Shown piece after piece: positions 51,301-63,266 of a stretch of 64,000 bases of DNA (position 1 is the stretch's first letter; each line of letters begins with the position of its first letter). The notes under the pieces were generated by a model. That model searched no databases, was not told where the DNA came from, and saw only the letters and a program-made list of their open reading frames with translations. This stretch comes from Membranipora membranacea (taxonomy: Eukaryota > Bryozoa > Gymnolaemata > Cheilostomatida > Membraniporidae), in the NCBI GenBank assembly GCA_914767715.1, contig OU612065.1:3844001-3908000 (forward strand), given 5' to 3'. The translations under genes and the position numbers were made by a program.

Positions 51301-54300
51301 CACAGTTTATGCCAAAATTACAGTAAACTATTTGACACACATATGATTGTAATAATGTTTTTTATGTCAAATAGGAATGATTTTAGTCTGCATTTAGGCC
51401 GGAGCCAAAATAAACCTGCCATATTCACCGGTCATGTTGAGTGTACACCGTTAGGTAATCCGGGTATTCTGGTAGAGCTTAGACAACATTCATCCACCTT
51501 TCTTAGTTTTCCTTAATGTGATGAATTCTTAGAACTATTTTTTATGACACATGACTTTTTCGATTTAGGAATCAAAAGGAATGCTGAAAAGAATTAGCCG
51601 CTACTGTCCCAGAGAGTTATTTTCAGGGTATGTATTTGTATACAGGCTGTAGGATCATTGCCACAGACACTACGGAATTTAAAGTGGTAATTTTGATAAC
51701 ACAAATTTTTGTTGTGAAAAGGCAAAGTTACATATACGCCACTGAAGCAGGTGGCTGATAGTACTCTTGGCTATTTTTGACACGATATACGCCACCTGCT
51801 ACAAAATTATGGCATTTATTAAAAGAAATTTAGTTATAAACCTTGGTTTGACGATTATAATTTTAGTGGTGTTATGGAATTTATGTAAATCCTCATGAAT
51901 GTGTAAGTTTTCACTTGAGATTTTTTCTGTTCTAGTAATGGTAAAAGAATGAAAAGAACAGTTCACAACATCCTCGAGGATATCAACTGCTCCAGAAATA
52001 AACTCAGAGTTTTCAAAGTGAGTGCCAATCTTTATTTTCGGAGAAATACCAACTAGGTAAACAAGCTATGTACTGAGTGAGAAAAATTATTTTTTGATTC
52101 ATTTGTGTTGAATAACAATATGTGTCGTATTCATGTTGGATCCATGCCAACAAACATCTCATAATTTGATATAGATAAAATGAGGTCCTGATGCTGACTT
52201 ATGTATTTTAAGATCAGTGGATGATCTTTGTGAACTTGATGTACAAGTACAGCTTAGTTGGCTTGCTGCCAATTATTAATGGACCGGTACTTGTTGGAGG
52301 GTCAAACATTCACATCATTACCTTTAAATTGGTTTTATTGTCAGTAAAGAATTATAATGACGTGTGTAAGAAACCACAAATTCTTTGTATGGCAATTAAA
52401 CAAACTTGCATGAGGTTTTATGGCACTTTGTCAGCTGTCACCATCACAAGTTGAGCTCGAGAAGGACCCGCTGCTGCCACTGCTGACTCATAGGGCCCAA
52501 AGTTTACTATGATAGCATTCTTGGATGTTTCAAGAGTCCAAATAGATAATGGAAATGTTGTATCATAATGTTTTAGACTCTCTTTCCTCATATTACTACG
52601 TTGACAATGCATTGTTATCTCTCTATTCAGAACTAGAAATGTGTCAAATAATTTGTTTGTGTTTTTTTTTATAGGATGGAATAGATATGACACCTTCACT
52701 CATTTCATCAGATGATCTTGTTCGCTTCTTCTCAAAACACCTCAGGTGCAAACAATCAAATATGTAAGTAGAAAAAGAAGAGAGTATACATGATACATAC
52801 CACGTTTACCTGTAAATTAACATAACAGCAGTAAGCAATGAAGCAAATCCCCCCATTTGTTCACTTGGTTGGCTAGAGGTGCTAGCTCATCTCCTTGGAA
52901 ATTATTTTGCCATCTGTCACAGTTGAAGTTTGTCACATTTCAAAGAGGGAGTTGCTCTCTATATCAGTAAAGCACCAAAATTCAAACAACAAGAATTTGA
53001 TAGTCTCAATACCCATTCCATTTCCATCTAATATGCCGGAATGTACCTATGCACACTATGCAAGTGTCATGCAAATATTTTGCAACAAGAACTGGCAGAG
53101 AGATTATATAAATTTTAAATTTATTATGTACTTGGAATGTCTCGGAGTCTCTAAGCTAGCTACATTCACCCGAATGTCCTTCTGTCATAAAGCAATCAGT
53201 ACATTTCCATAGTATATCATCCTGAAATCTTGATATCTTTTTATGATAACCATTTGTGTAACAGAAAACAATATGTGTTTTAGGCTAGGTGAGCTTAGCG
53301 ATGTACTGCTGGCCTGTCTGACTCGGGCTAAGCCAATAATGGCACGCCGAGGATCCGTGCCTCTACAGCTGCCTGTATTTGGATCAGAACTCAGTGACTC
53401 GATGTTATTACCCAGTGGATGTGTGCTGTCAGCTTTTGCCAGTGCTCAGTATTATGGTGCAGGAGAATTAGAGGATGTTCAACGGTGAGTTGTTGACCAA
53501 GAAAAATAATAATGCTCGTGGATTTTAACATCTACCATATCCATAAATGCTTACATCATTTCCATTATTAGAGTTATGGTCCTGTTTTCATGGGATAGAT
53601 AACTCTATCGGCCCACTTACATCAGCTCTTTACTTGTGTTCTACAATTTTATCATGTTCTTCTATACTTCTATACTTCTATACTGCACCCGGCACACAAA
53701 ATGTTTGTCATATGATGATATTATAAATGCTGAATTGGCTAGGCTCCAATTTCACGGTGAATCAACCTTTGTCTGTGAGGCAGGGCAATGTGCTGTTGAC
53801 CATGATACCAAGGACGTTAAATTGCTGAACCTTTGAACAACTGTTCAAACTGATGTTTCCATGTATGAAGAATAAATTGTTTATCGGGGTTTGAATAACT
53901 TAGGAGATATATCTAACCCAATTGTTTGCGTCATCACCAGGGTATGTCTTAAAACAACAATCACAATGACTGTAGAAAAACTATCAGGTTTTTGGGAGTA
54001 ACGATTCTTGAGGAATTTCACTCATTTGATGTATCAATTGCTAATATTTTCGCAGGTGCTATGATAAGTTAGTCGAACATATAGCTGAGTATCCTGAGAT
54101 AGAAGACAGACTATGTATAAACGGGCCATATGATACAGGAATGTGGAGAATGAGCGCTCGACCCGAGAACCCACAGGCTGTATCTGATGAGATGATGTCA
54201 GCTTTTTTGAGAGTAAGTTGCTTTTCAACACCTATTCCAACTCCTATTTCCCTATTACCCATATAAGGTTGTTTAGCTTTTTCGGTTATGTTATGCAGCC

Positions 54301-54882
54301 TTATCAGATATAAGATAATAAGGATGCCTATTTCACTCATATTAAGAAGCAATTCAGCAGAACAAAATCTGGTAACAGTATGAATTGAAGCTAATGAATC
54401 CATTGCCAACATCCTTCCCCAGATGAAAGAGATTAGAGCATTATCAATATGTCGCAGGCTTTCTGTGTGTTTTGTTCATCCCACTTACCAAACCAAATCA
54501 ACATTCAAGATCCTGAAATGTTCTGCTTGCATTTTTGTCTTCCAGTCTTTCAGCTTCCAGAAACCTCGCAAATAGTTGATAATTCATGCCTTTTACCTTA
54601 CAGGTGAGGGACTACTTGATATATCGCACAGCTAAGGATTGTTCGATATTAGTGACAATGCAGCCCCAACAATCATTGAATGACGAATGTTTCAACGATG
54701 ACAATGTTTTCACGATACGCGTTCCCAGTACGGATAATATGTATCGCTGCAATGTCAGCATTGTCGACTTGGACCCTAAACCATTTTCGAGAATGTCAGA
54801 GTACTTAGGAAAAGAGTGGGCTCTACAACAGGCATTCATAGACAGTCACAGTATACCGGTGCAAGACATTAATGAAGATTAA
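48394..54882 (+). CDS. IPPK: Inositol-pentakisphosphate 2-kinase
   Basis: Eleven exons: 48394-48468, 48663-48812, 49625-49691, 50182-50300, 50686-50814, 51569-51627, 51936-52017, 52675-52763, 53284-53484, 54056-54212, 54604-54882. The sum is 1,407 nt, or 468 aa, close to the usual animal length of about 490, with all phases consistent. Family motifs in order: WLYRSEGNCNIVLY (glycine-rich nucleotide loop), MFELKPG (133-139, the EIKPK-type box), a Cys-rich RPYCYYCLNKLEEL, YCPRELFSGNGKRM (192-204) and NKLRVFKDG. Known reaction: ATP-dependent phosphorylation of Ins(1,3,4,5,6)P5 at the 2-position to give InsP6, mainly nuclear and cytosolic. An in-frame TAG sits directly before the ATG, so the start is either there or spliced from a non-coding exon. 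Confidence 0.92.
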
Positions 54883-56259
54883 TCTCCTCGTAGCAACATG
54901 ATAGTTTTTCATTACCAGAGTTGTCCCCACTTGTATTCAGAACAGGTAACTCCAAATAATAGGAGTATATGTGACAAGATATTTATTTTCTCTAATATGT
55001 TCTATTACTCCTTTATTTATGTTGTTAAGTTATTGCCCGCAATAGGTTCTCCCTTTTCCTAGCTTATATAATCCTTAGTCGCACCCCAAGTCAATTTGTA
55101 CAAATCATTGGTGCGTTGATCATTACAACAACTTCCAGAAAGCATATTAAAATTTGTTGAGTTATCATGACCATACCAGCAGCTACATCTCATCAGGGAG
55201 ATCTCATATAAGTGAAATGTGCTGTCATTTCCTACCTGTTTCCTATGGATCTGTGTTATCGCTGCCCAGACACATGAATTGGTTTCGGCCAGTATTGCAT
55301 GCAAGCCAGTCACTGCTCCCTGACTATACTCTTTCGTTTTACAATTAATATTTCTGGTTATAATGTACTCATTTAAGAATAATATAAGTGTAATAATGAA
55401 AAAATGCTTAATCTGTAGAATGATCCTTCCTTTTGCTGTTAACACAACACAAAAGCACCATTAATTTAGTGGAAATATACAAAGTGATAAAGAATAAAAA
55501 AATCTTGATTATACAATATATGACACAAGAAACGGAGAGAAATAGCTCCAGATATCGGGAAACCTAGTCTGGTTAATAGCTCGCATTCTAAAGGAGTTGA
55601 GGGCTCATTACTGTGGGGTTATCAAAATAACCAAACGCAACTCTATTACAAAATTTACAAAACATGCTACATCATTTTTTTTAGTCAGAGTAATTTATTG
55701 TATACAATACACAGACACTTCAATGAACGTTATAGTACCTACTATTTGGGGGGAAATTATGCAGAGCTGCATGCCAAAAATTATATATCTCTTTTGATAC
55801 AATGGCAATTTTCATACAGATGCACCTACCTATGCTAGGTCACCATTTTTGTATCACTTAGCATTATTTGACATGAGTCCAAATTTTCTTGTCGGTCGAT
55901 TCTTTGGTTGCATATGTAATTAGGCGTGGGTAATAAAACATCCTGGACTTGTTAGTTGTCCTGGTATTTCTGGATGCTTTTCCATAATTTTTTCAACATG
56001 ATAAAAGGGGATAATGACAACTATACAGTGTATATAGCTAGGAGAAAGTTAAATATCAGTCTTTGGGTAAATACAGTAAGAACTTTTGCCCATCATAAGT
56101 AGGTATATCAGCATGACAATTTCCCATTGTAATTTACAATTTTGTGAAATTTGCAGGTAGCCAGATTGACAATTTCCCCTATTTAATCATAATTCCCCGC
56201 AGGCACTATAACGATCATTAAAATATCCCACAGCATATCCTTACTCTTTGATATTAAGC
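54883..56259. other. Convergent intergenic region, IPPK and receptor 3' ends
   Basis: It holds the 3' UTRs of two converging genes. A plus-strand AATAAA lies at about 55488-55493. A 128-codon minus-strand open frame (55059-55445) has no recognisable domain or splice partners. Otherwise the sequence is featureless and AT-rich. Confidence 0.55.
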
Positions 56260-58619
56260 CTAGTCCCTTTTCACACCTTTTGAGGCAAACACATTACTGT
56301 AAACAAACGGATGAAGAATCCCAAGTGTCTTTGTCCAAACCTGGGGGAATGCTATCTCATAGAGAGACAGGCTTCTTCCGAAGCATACTACTGCATAACC
56401 AACAGCATAGGCACTGAACTGCAATCCCATTGTCAGAAATAAACCGCAAACAGCCTAAAAATGGAGAATATTAGGTTTGGTTATTATATGGTCACAGAGT
56501 AAGGTTATCCTTCTCTTACTCTTACTCAGTGATAAGATACATTAAAGGGGTAAATTCATCTCCCAAATTCAGTTACCAAATATAGATCCAGCTGTCAAAT
56601 TTACATAATCACATGAAAGTGTTACAGACAAGGATATAGCCTTATTTCTGAAATGCATACAATAATAAATTAACTGATCCTTCATCCTATTGATTATGTA
56701 AGAAAAAAGGGTGTATAACCTGATAACTATCATAATTTGTGGTTACATTGTCCGGTCAATTACCTATAGAAGTTATTCTCTTTTCTACTTACCTTTGCCA
56801 AGGGGTTGTCATGTAGGGCACCACTGGACCACAGCCGGAATGCATAGAACGCTGCTAACATCATGGGTAAACCGAATCCTAACAAACTCATATATGTCAC
56901 ATATGGATGAACTTGATACCATTTAACAGTACAGGTGAAGCCAGCAGGCTCCTGACCATGTCTACAATAATACAAATCTTTTGTATCAGACTCGGCAGAG
57001 CACCTAACATGTATACCAATGGTAAATATTACTGTATTACTGTGATAACTGACATAAGAATCTTGAACACATACTTAGCCAACATTAAAGCTGCGCCTCC
57101 CCAGAGAAGTCCATAGCACCAGGCCAATAACGCGTGTATACCGTAGGAGGCATCTTTTCTCTCTATAAAAACGGAATTAAGGTTGATGTCAGGTTTGCAT
57201 CTTCAGATACACAAATCATATTTATATGCAGCTATCGCTCTACGAATGTGCTCTTTTTGATTATAATATCACAGAGAAAGGATATATATCCTCACTATGT
57301 GATCACAGAGTAAGGACCTATGTCCTTACTCATCGATGTGATATCGCGAAGCAATAAAAGTAATGAATAACAGATGTCGCAACTGCTTCTACATAATAAC
57401 ACGTAGTTGAGATTTCAGAATATGTGTCAATATCATATTTCGTCAAAACAAAGGCCAGCTATCAATAACACTGAAGTTCCCGCTACAGCAATTCAGCTAA
57501 CTTTCAAAATCCAGCTCTGGTCGTTCGCAACTAACTCTATGCCACAAGTTGGGAGTTTGTGTCTTCAACATCCTGTTGGAGAACTAAAGTTGATTTTACC
57601 TGGGCTTGATGCGCGTTGAAATTCAGCATATAGAGTAACAGCAAGCATACTAGCTGCAGCAATTGGTGTGAATTTACACCAAAACACATAAAACCGGCAC
57701 ATCAATGGTCCAAATATCCATCTGAAACATTTATGAGAAATTATAGAATAACAGTTGATATACAGTGGCTAATAGATGAATGGTTTTAAGGCATATCATA
57801 CAATAGTCAAGCAAATAAGCAACCCGAGGTTTCATGAATTTCCCTTTCATACCCAAGGGCAGAAGATGGGTGAGCTGACGAAAGAAAACAATTCCCTGTA
57901 GACACGATGTATTTATATTTGAAATGAATAGTGTACATCAGATTGAATACTGAGGAAATTATATATTTGTGAATACTTCGTATCTCTGTATGACTTTGAC
58001 TTTGAAAACCAACCTCTGTTCGAAGTGGGACACAGCTCCAACAAAAAATAACAAAACAACCAGCAGATTGAGAATAGAGAGATGATAGTGGAGAGTTCGT
58101 ACAGCCTTGGGTATTTTAATTGCAGGTAAGAAGTCAAACAACATCCACAAATGTGTCACAACACTCAGTATCCCTACCAAATGGAAAAATAAGCATTGTC
58201 ATGAGCCTTCCAATGTTTAAAGAAAAGTCACTTCATTTATTTAGATCAAGGAATCAGGTCAATAACGGATGTGCTTCAAAAACAATTATAAGACTCCAAA
58301 TGCTCACTAACCTAACAAATCTTAGTAAATGTCTGTTTTGGTCCTCCAGAACAACATAAAGATCATTCTGGGATGACTCCGTTAGTAAAAAAAAACAGAA
58401 CAATTCAGAACATCCGATTGATCTCAGTCAACCCGCTTCACAATTAAATGCCTCAGTGCCTCAATGCTAATGCTCCATATAGTGTCCTGTCTAGGTTTAT
58501 TATTAAGTCTATGGGTCCATCTTACTATACGTCCGACACATTACTCAAAGGTGAGTGTACTCACCTCCAACAAAACAAGCAGCAGCTGCTGCATATTGTT
58601 CATTGACAGTTAAAGGCAT
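56260..58619 (-). CDS. Opsin-like seven-transmembrane receptor with TM7 lysine
   Basis: Six exons in coding order: 58619-58565, 58173-58014, 57721-57600, 57162-57075, 56961-56793, 56454-56260. The sum is 789 nt, or 262 aa, with all phases consistent and seven hydrophobic helices. Residues by opsin position: WIFGPLMC before TM3 (C80 = C110), Y83 = 113, WCYGLLW in TM4, E146 = E181, C152 = C187 in FTCTVKWY, F-S-A-Y-A at the TM6 WLPYA site, P235 = P291, K240 = K296, and HPFVY (P303/Y306) in TM7. The DRY triad reads A-E-F, the NPxxY asparagine is histidine, and W265 is lost. Loops and termini are very short. Family knowledge: K296 carries retinal as a Schiff base, with E181 as the ancestral counterion. 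It is certainly a GPCR-type protein; the opsin assignment is inference from these residues. The start could extend upstream through an acceptor near 58655. Confidence 0.68.
58440..58514. repeat. Dispersed repeat copy in the first intron of the opsin-like gene
   Basis: Inverted relative of 37143-37204, sharing CACAATTAAATGCCTCA, CCATATAGTGTCCTGTCTAG and TTTATTATTAAGTCTATGG. It contains a small extra insertion compared with the other copy. Confidence 0.8.
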
Positions 58620-59072
58620 GATCACTAAATCAGTCCAACAGCTACTCTTTCGCCTGCAAATTAGAAATAGTCACTTTAGCGATTGCGATTTTGCGCCGAT
58701 GACAAGAAAACAAACCTCCGTGTGCTGGGTGTTTCCAAGTGTAAGAGAGAGTGATTAAGCTGCCATCGTTGCAGTGCAAAATGAAGACTTGGCAGCCTCT
58801 CCCTGTGTATGCAACAAAGGAAACACACTGGTTACATGGCACAATACCCAAAATAACAAATGCACTGAAGTTATCTTTGAGCTTTGGGTCAGGAAATGCA
58901 TCTGTCCTTAGATATAGATACATTTTTTTGTAAAAAAATATCATACATTATATCAATGAAGAGGGAGTTCATTGATTATATAACCATCTAGATTTACAAG
59001 CATGTATACAACTTTTTGCCAAATCCAACCAATGATCAACTCACTCTTGGTTGATGAATGAATGATGGCAAT

Positions 59073-59135
59073 AGCAGGGAGGGTAGGATATCCCTCCCTG
59101 GCAACAGGAAGAATGGAATTCCATTCTCCCTGATG
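59073..59135. repeat. Two adjacent short palindromes
   Basis: CAGGGAGGGTAGGATATCCCTCCCTG and, directly after it, a second hairpin centred on GAATGGAATTCCATTC. The first is related to the hairpins at 37078 and 39721. Confidence 0.8.
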
Positions 59136-59953
59136 ATGGCAAGGAAGTAGTGAAACTTGATAATGGACATTGGCAAAGAATACTTGCTTATCACTCCAGA
59201 TGTCTATGTGTGAGCAAGGACTCCTTGGACTTGATGTAATATGCACTATTTTGCTCTAGCTCTCTGCGTGTGTGAGCAGCCTTTGCCAGCTTTAGTTAGA
59301 TAAGGTTGGCAAATGATGTCAGCACTTTTTTAAATTGTAGAGATCATCTAATTTGTCTTAAGATTTAGCTTTCATGATTGGTCAAATGGATGAAAATATT
59401 TTGTTTGATTGGTCCATTTGTCTCTAGTCATGAAGAACTTGACTATCTTAGAATTAGTTGCTTCATCCACTTTTTCATTTTATAATTGCAGACACAACAA
59501 AAATAGCCACATATTGTTGCCTGGAAGGTTTACTACACAATCCTAATACAAAACCTTGTTCCATTTCATTAATTTAGAGGATACCTTGGGAGCCTTGGCT
59601 CTTCCATAAAATTTATGTAGACGCCAGCATTTTGCTTCACATAAGTCTTCTACCAATGTGTAGCGGTTGCTTAAGAAATATCCTGCCTCTAAAAAATGAA
59701 CTAATAAACCTCCAAGTTTAGTTTATTGCTCTAAACGACACTCTGCAGCTGCATTATAAACCGGTCAGGCAGGGGCTACTTGGGTCTCTGGCATTAGTGA
59801 CCTGTGGCTTTATCTGAAAGTGAAGAGAAGAAACCATAGCAAATTCTCCTAGCAGATATTAATGGCATATCACCTATATGTTAATTATTTTGAGAGAAGT
59901 GATCGAAAGCGATACATGATGTATGTTAATATATGATGGCGGTATTATATTAC

Positions 59954-59960
59954 TATAAAA
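59954..59960 (+). promoter_or_regulatory. Candidate TATA box for PACSIN
   Basis: TATAAAA lies 138 bases before the PACSIN ATG on the same strand, with no other gene start in between. Confidence 0.4.
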
Positions 59961-60091
59961 GAGTGTTGATTTGGGAAGGGGAGTGTAGTTTCCTAGTTTA
60001 ATATCAATGACTGGAAGAATTATTGTGTCACATGCTACATTTGCAAAACAAGTGTCTATTCGAAAACAAAACTCTGATTTTCTTTAGATAG

Positions 60092-63000
60092 ATGGCTACC
60101 GCTGCTTCAGACATCTCTGAATCATTGAATAAGTTTCTGCCTCTGCCAGATGGAAAAACATTTTGGGATGATGGTAACTTTGATGTTATTGTTAAGAGGA
60201 TTGAACAAGGCAAAAAGTAAGCATGATTTTCCACTAGGAAACCATTGACACCTAGTAATGGTATAAAGGTATCAAGGATATCTGTAGTGTGTCTTTTGTG
60301 ACTAGCTAGTAGGTATTTCTTAGCTCAAGTGCAATCCGCTTCTCCCTTTTACTGGTATGCCTACCCGATGGTCAAGTAGTTCGCTCACAACTTAAGTTAA
60401 ATAATGGATAATATTTTCATACTTTGACAGATCATTGAATGATTTCATGTTCATGGTTGAAGAACGTGCTGCCATTGAGCGTAGATACGCTGATAAACTA
60501 CAAACATGGTACACTAAGTGGGTTACATCTGTTAAACAAGGTATATACTATTTCCTTTACCTACAACCCAAGTGCTACAACTCATCCAATACCAAACTAA
60601 AAAAAAACAAACAAGAACACAAAACTAACATACATGCCCAAAGAAATTGTTTGTGATATAATTGGGTTAGATTATACTGTTTCCCCTTGGGTCGATTAAC
60701 TTGTAAACATCTTATATAGGCTGCCTTTGACCATCATTATGCCAGGATAACTTTTGGTGTAAGTATAGCATCCCGAAATAATATTCAAAGAGTTTTTGGG
60801 CGCCCATACACACTACCTTCAAGCAGCAGCTGTTTATTTGGCGGCATAGGGAGTTGTCGTCTTTTGGTAGTTCAGTGCTGCTAGAAAGTTAGGTGTCAAA
60901 TCATGAATTCTGTCATGTCATGACTCTTTTCGGTTCATTTGTGTCAAGTCGCGTCAAGTCTGAAATTTCATAAACTCAAGTCTGGTATACATACACTGAA
61001 TCACTTGCAATACTTCAGTCCTTTTGCATTACTCATCGGCTTGCCCTTTTGATTAAAATGGTGATCATGTCAATAAATTATTAGTTTTTAACACTGGAGT
61101 CCATCAAAGTATGCTTGTAGTCTTTTACACTGTTTAGGTATGCAGATAATTTAGTTTCCTCATAATATATTCAATGCTTTTGGCTTTAGAAGAAAATCTC
61201 AGTGATTGAAAGGTGAATTTACATGATTGTTCCAAAGGTTTTTTGTTTTAAATGGTCAGTTTTATGGAAGTCACACTTGTAGATTACTGCTGCTGCATGT
61301 TTTATAGGTCCAGAAAGTGGAGACATAGAACATGTGTGGCTCAGTGCTCTGAGGGAAGGTAGGAGGATAGCAGATATACACTTCAATATGAGCTCAAAGC
61401 TTGGCCTTGCCCGCACTGATGGTATTATGAGGAATATGTACAGGTATGACCTGATGGTTGTTAGATCAAGTATTGTCCATGTTGGCTCACCAATAGCATT
61501 GGAACAATCGGAATTTGGGCAAATTTGATCAAACTAAGCATCTCTTTTGTAATAGTGACAGCTGACTTCAAGTGGCCTATTGACTGCCAGAATATAATGT
61601 ATATATATATATGCATATCAATGATTGAATGCAGCAATACAGATTTTATGAGTTTGTATCATTCTTTTCCAGCTTCAAAAATGAACACTATCACAAACAA
61701 CCACTTTTGAAAGAATTAAAAGAAACTAAGGACTGCAAAGATGCTTTCAAAAACATACAAATACCTTACAAGAAGGCCATAGATAACTTGAACAAAGTTA
61801 AAAAGGTGAGATTGGACTGGCTATTTGGCTCCCAATTACTGCAACGGATGAATAACAATAAACATTGGGAGCAATTTCTTATCTGAGAATAGAACACTTT
61901 TTTAGTCATGTTTACAAAGCCAACAAATGGGTTCAGATAAAAAGTATATTATCTAATATTTGGTCTTCCAGAAATATATGGATGCTAGTAAGCAGGTTTT
62001 GCACCATACCAACAAACTGAAGGACAAAGACTCATCTTCGGAGAAAGCAAAGTTTGATACGCTGAACGAAAACAAGGAGAAAACAAAATTCAAATACCTT
62101 GAGGCAATCAATCACTTTAACGATAACATCAAGGATACCTATGTCAGAGTAAGAAAGTTTGCTGTTTTACTCGAGATACTTTTTAAATTAGATTATCCTT
62201 CCGACCGAATTACCAATAACAGATACCAATCTTAAATGTTTATATTCAGCATTTGGATGTCAAATTTGCCTACCCTTACACCCTTACATGTTTGATTGCT
62301 CTAGGACATGAAGACTGAGTTTCAGAAGGCTCAGGAGCTTGAGAAGAGTAGGCTGACAGTGCTTCTCAACAGTCTGCATGAGTTTGTTAGCAACATCAAT
62401 CTGCAGACACACTCCGGAGAGCCGTGAGTAGTGAAACCTTCTAATGCGCAGCTGTTGCTTATAGCAATTAGGCACAAATGGTTGGCATGAATTTTTTTAT
62501 CTTTTTGCCCCATCAGACTAACCTTATCTCTGTGGCCCCACTTTTGTTTTGCTAAATAAGAGTGGGGCCATTGGTACCTGTACCTGTACTGTCACCTAAT
62601 GCCATTGAGGTGTTTTGATACAAATTACTATGGGTATCTACACCAAATATCAAAACCCCAGGTTAACTAAGTAAGTAAATAGGTATTGAAATTATACAGC
62701 AGGACAGATTCAGGATTCAACCTAAGTCGTGAGGAGTCATGTGTCTGCCGTATGTTAAATTGTCACTGCACCAACTGCCGTTGCAAAAAATTGCGAACAC
62801 TACTTTTTGCGAAAGGAAACTCAGATCTCAGATGTTCTATGGTGGTACAAGTTGGTAATACATAGCATAGCCTACAGATAAAAATCTTTTTGGAAGATTT
62901 GGTGACCATTGGTGCTCTGCCATAAGAAGAGAATGTACATCCACAACATAAGGATATCATTTCACAATCCAACTGCATGAATACTCCCCTCAAACATCAA

Positions 63001-63266
63001 CTAGCCATTTTATGATGTTCAAAAATGTGTGTTTGTGTGTGGAGACAGTTCAAAATAAAAGTTTTAAGCAGTGTCAGCACGACAATTATGTAGCAGAGGC
63101 TTTATATGTCATGCAGTTGGTTTTTCCATTTTTATGATTTAATAGGCTGGCTAGTATTTACAATGATGCACTCAGTCCTTTGGGTACTGTGAAGCCTGAT
63201 CGTAACCTGGCATGTTTCTCCAAAAGGTTTGGCACAGGTATGGCACAGAATTTCCCAAAATTTGAG
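60092..63266 (+). CDS. PACSIN: PACSIN/syndapin F-BAR protein (3' partial)
   Basis: Seven exons in the window: 60092-60216, 60431-60540, 61308-61443, 61673-61805, 61972-62148, 62305-62423, 63146-63266. They join in phase and give the first 307 residues. The sequence follows the PACSIN F-BAR layout: FWDDGNFDVIVKRIEQGKK, ERAAIERRYADKLQTW, GPESGDIEHVW, HYHKQPLLKELKETKDCKDA, a lysine-rich coiled coil, and GMAQNFPKFE at the end of the domain. The SH3 domain expected at the C-terminus lies beyond the window. Family role: membrane-curving adaptor that links endocytosis and caveolae to actin through dynamin and N-WASP, at the inner face of the plasma membrane. The ATG at 60092 is supported by its distance to the F-BAR start and an upstream TATA-like box. 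Confidence 0.9.

Larger units (their letters stand above)
58620..60091. other. Divergent intergenic region between the opsin-like gene and PACSIN
   Basis: It holds the upstream regions of two divergently transcribed genes. Short palindromes at 59073-59101 (GCAGGGAGGGTAGGATATCC centre) and 59102-59135 (GAATGGAATTCCATTC centre) stand out. Open frames at 58642-58944 and 58953-59246 on the minus strand cross these palindromes and are not recognised. Confidence 0.55.

Noticed and set aside
55059-55445. 128-codon minus-strand open frame downstream of IPPK
   Set aside because: No similarity to a known family was seen, and it falls in the expected 3' UTR of converging genes.
58642-58944. 100-codon minus-strand frame upstream of the opsin-like gene
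   Set aside because: Not continuous in phase with the receptor through a clear donor and lacking membrane or signal features; kept only as a possible 5' UTR.
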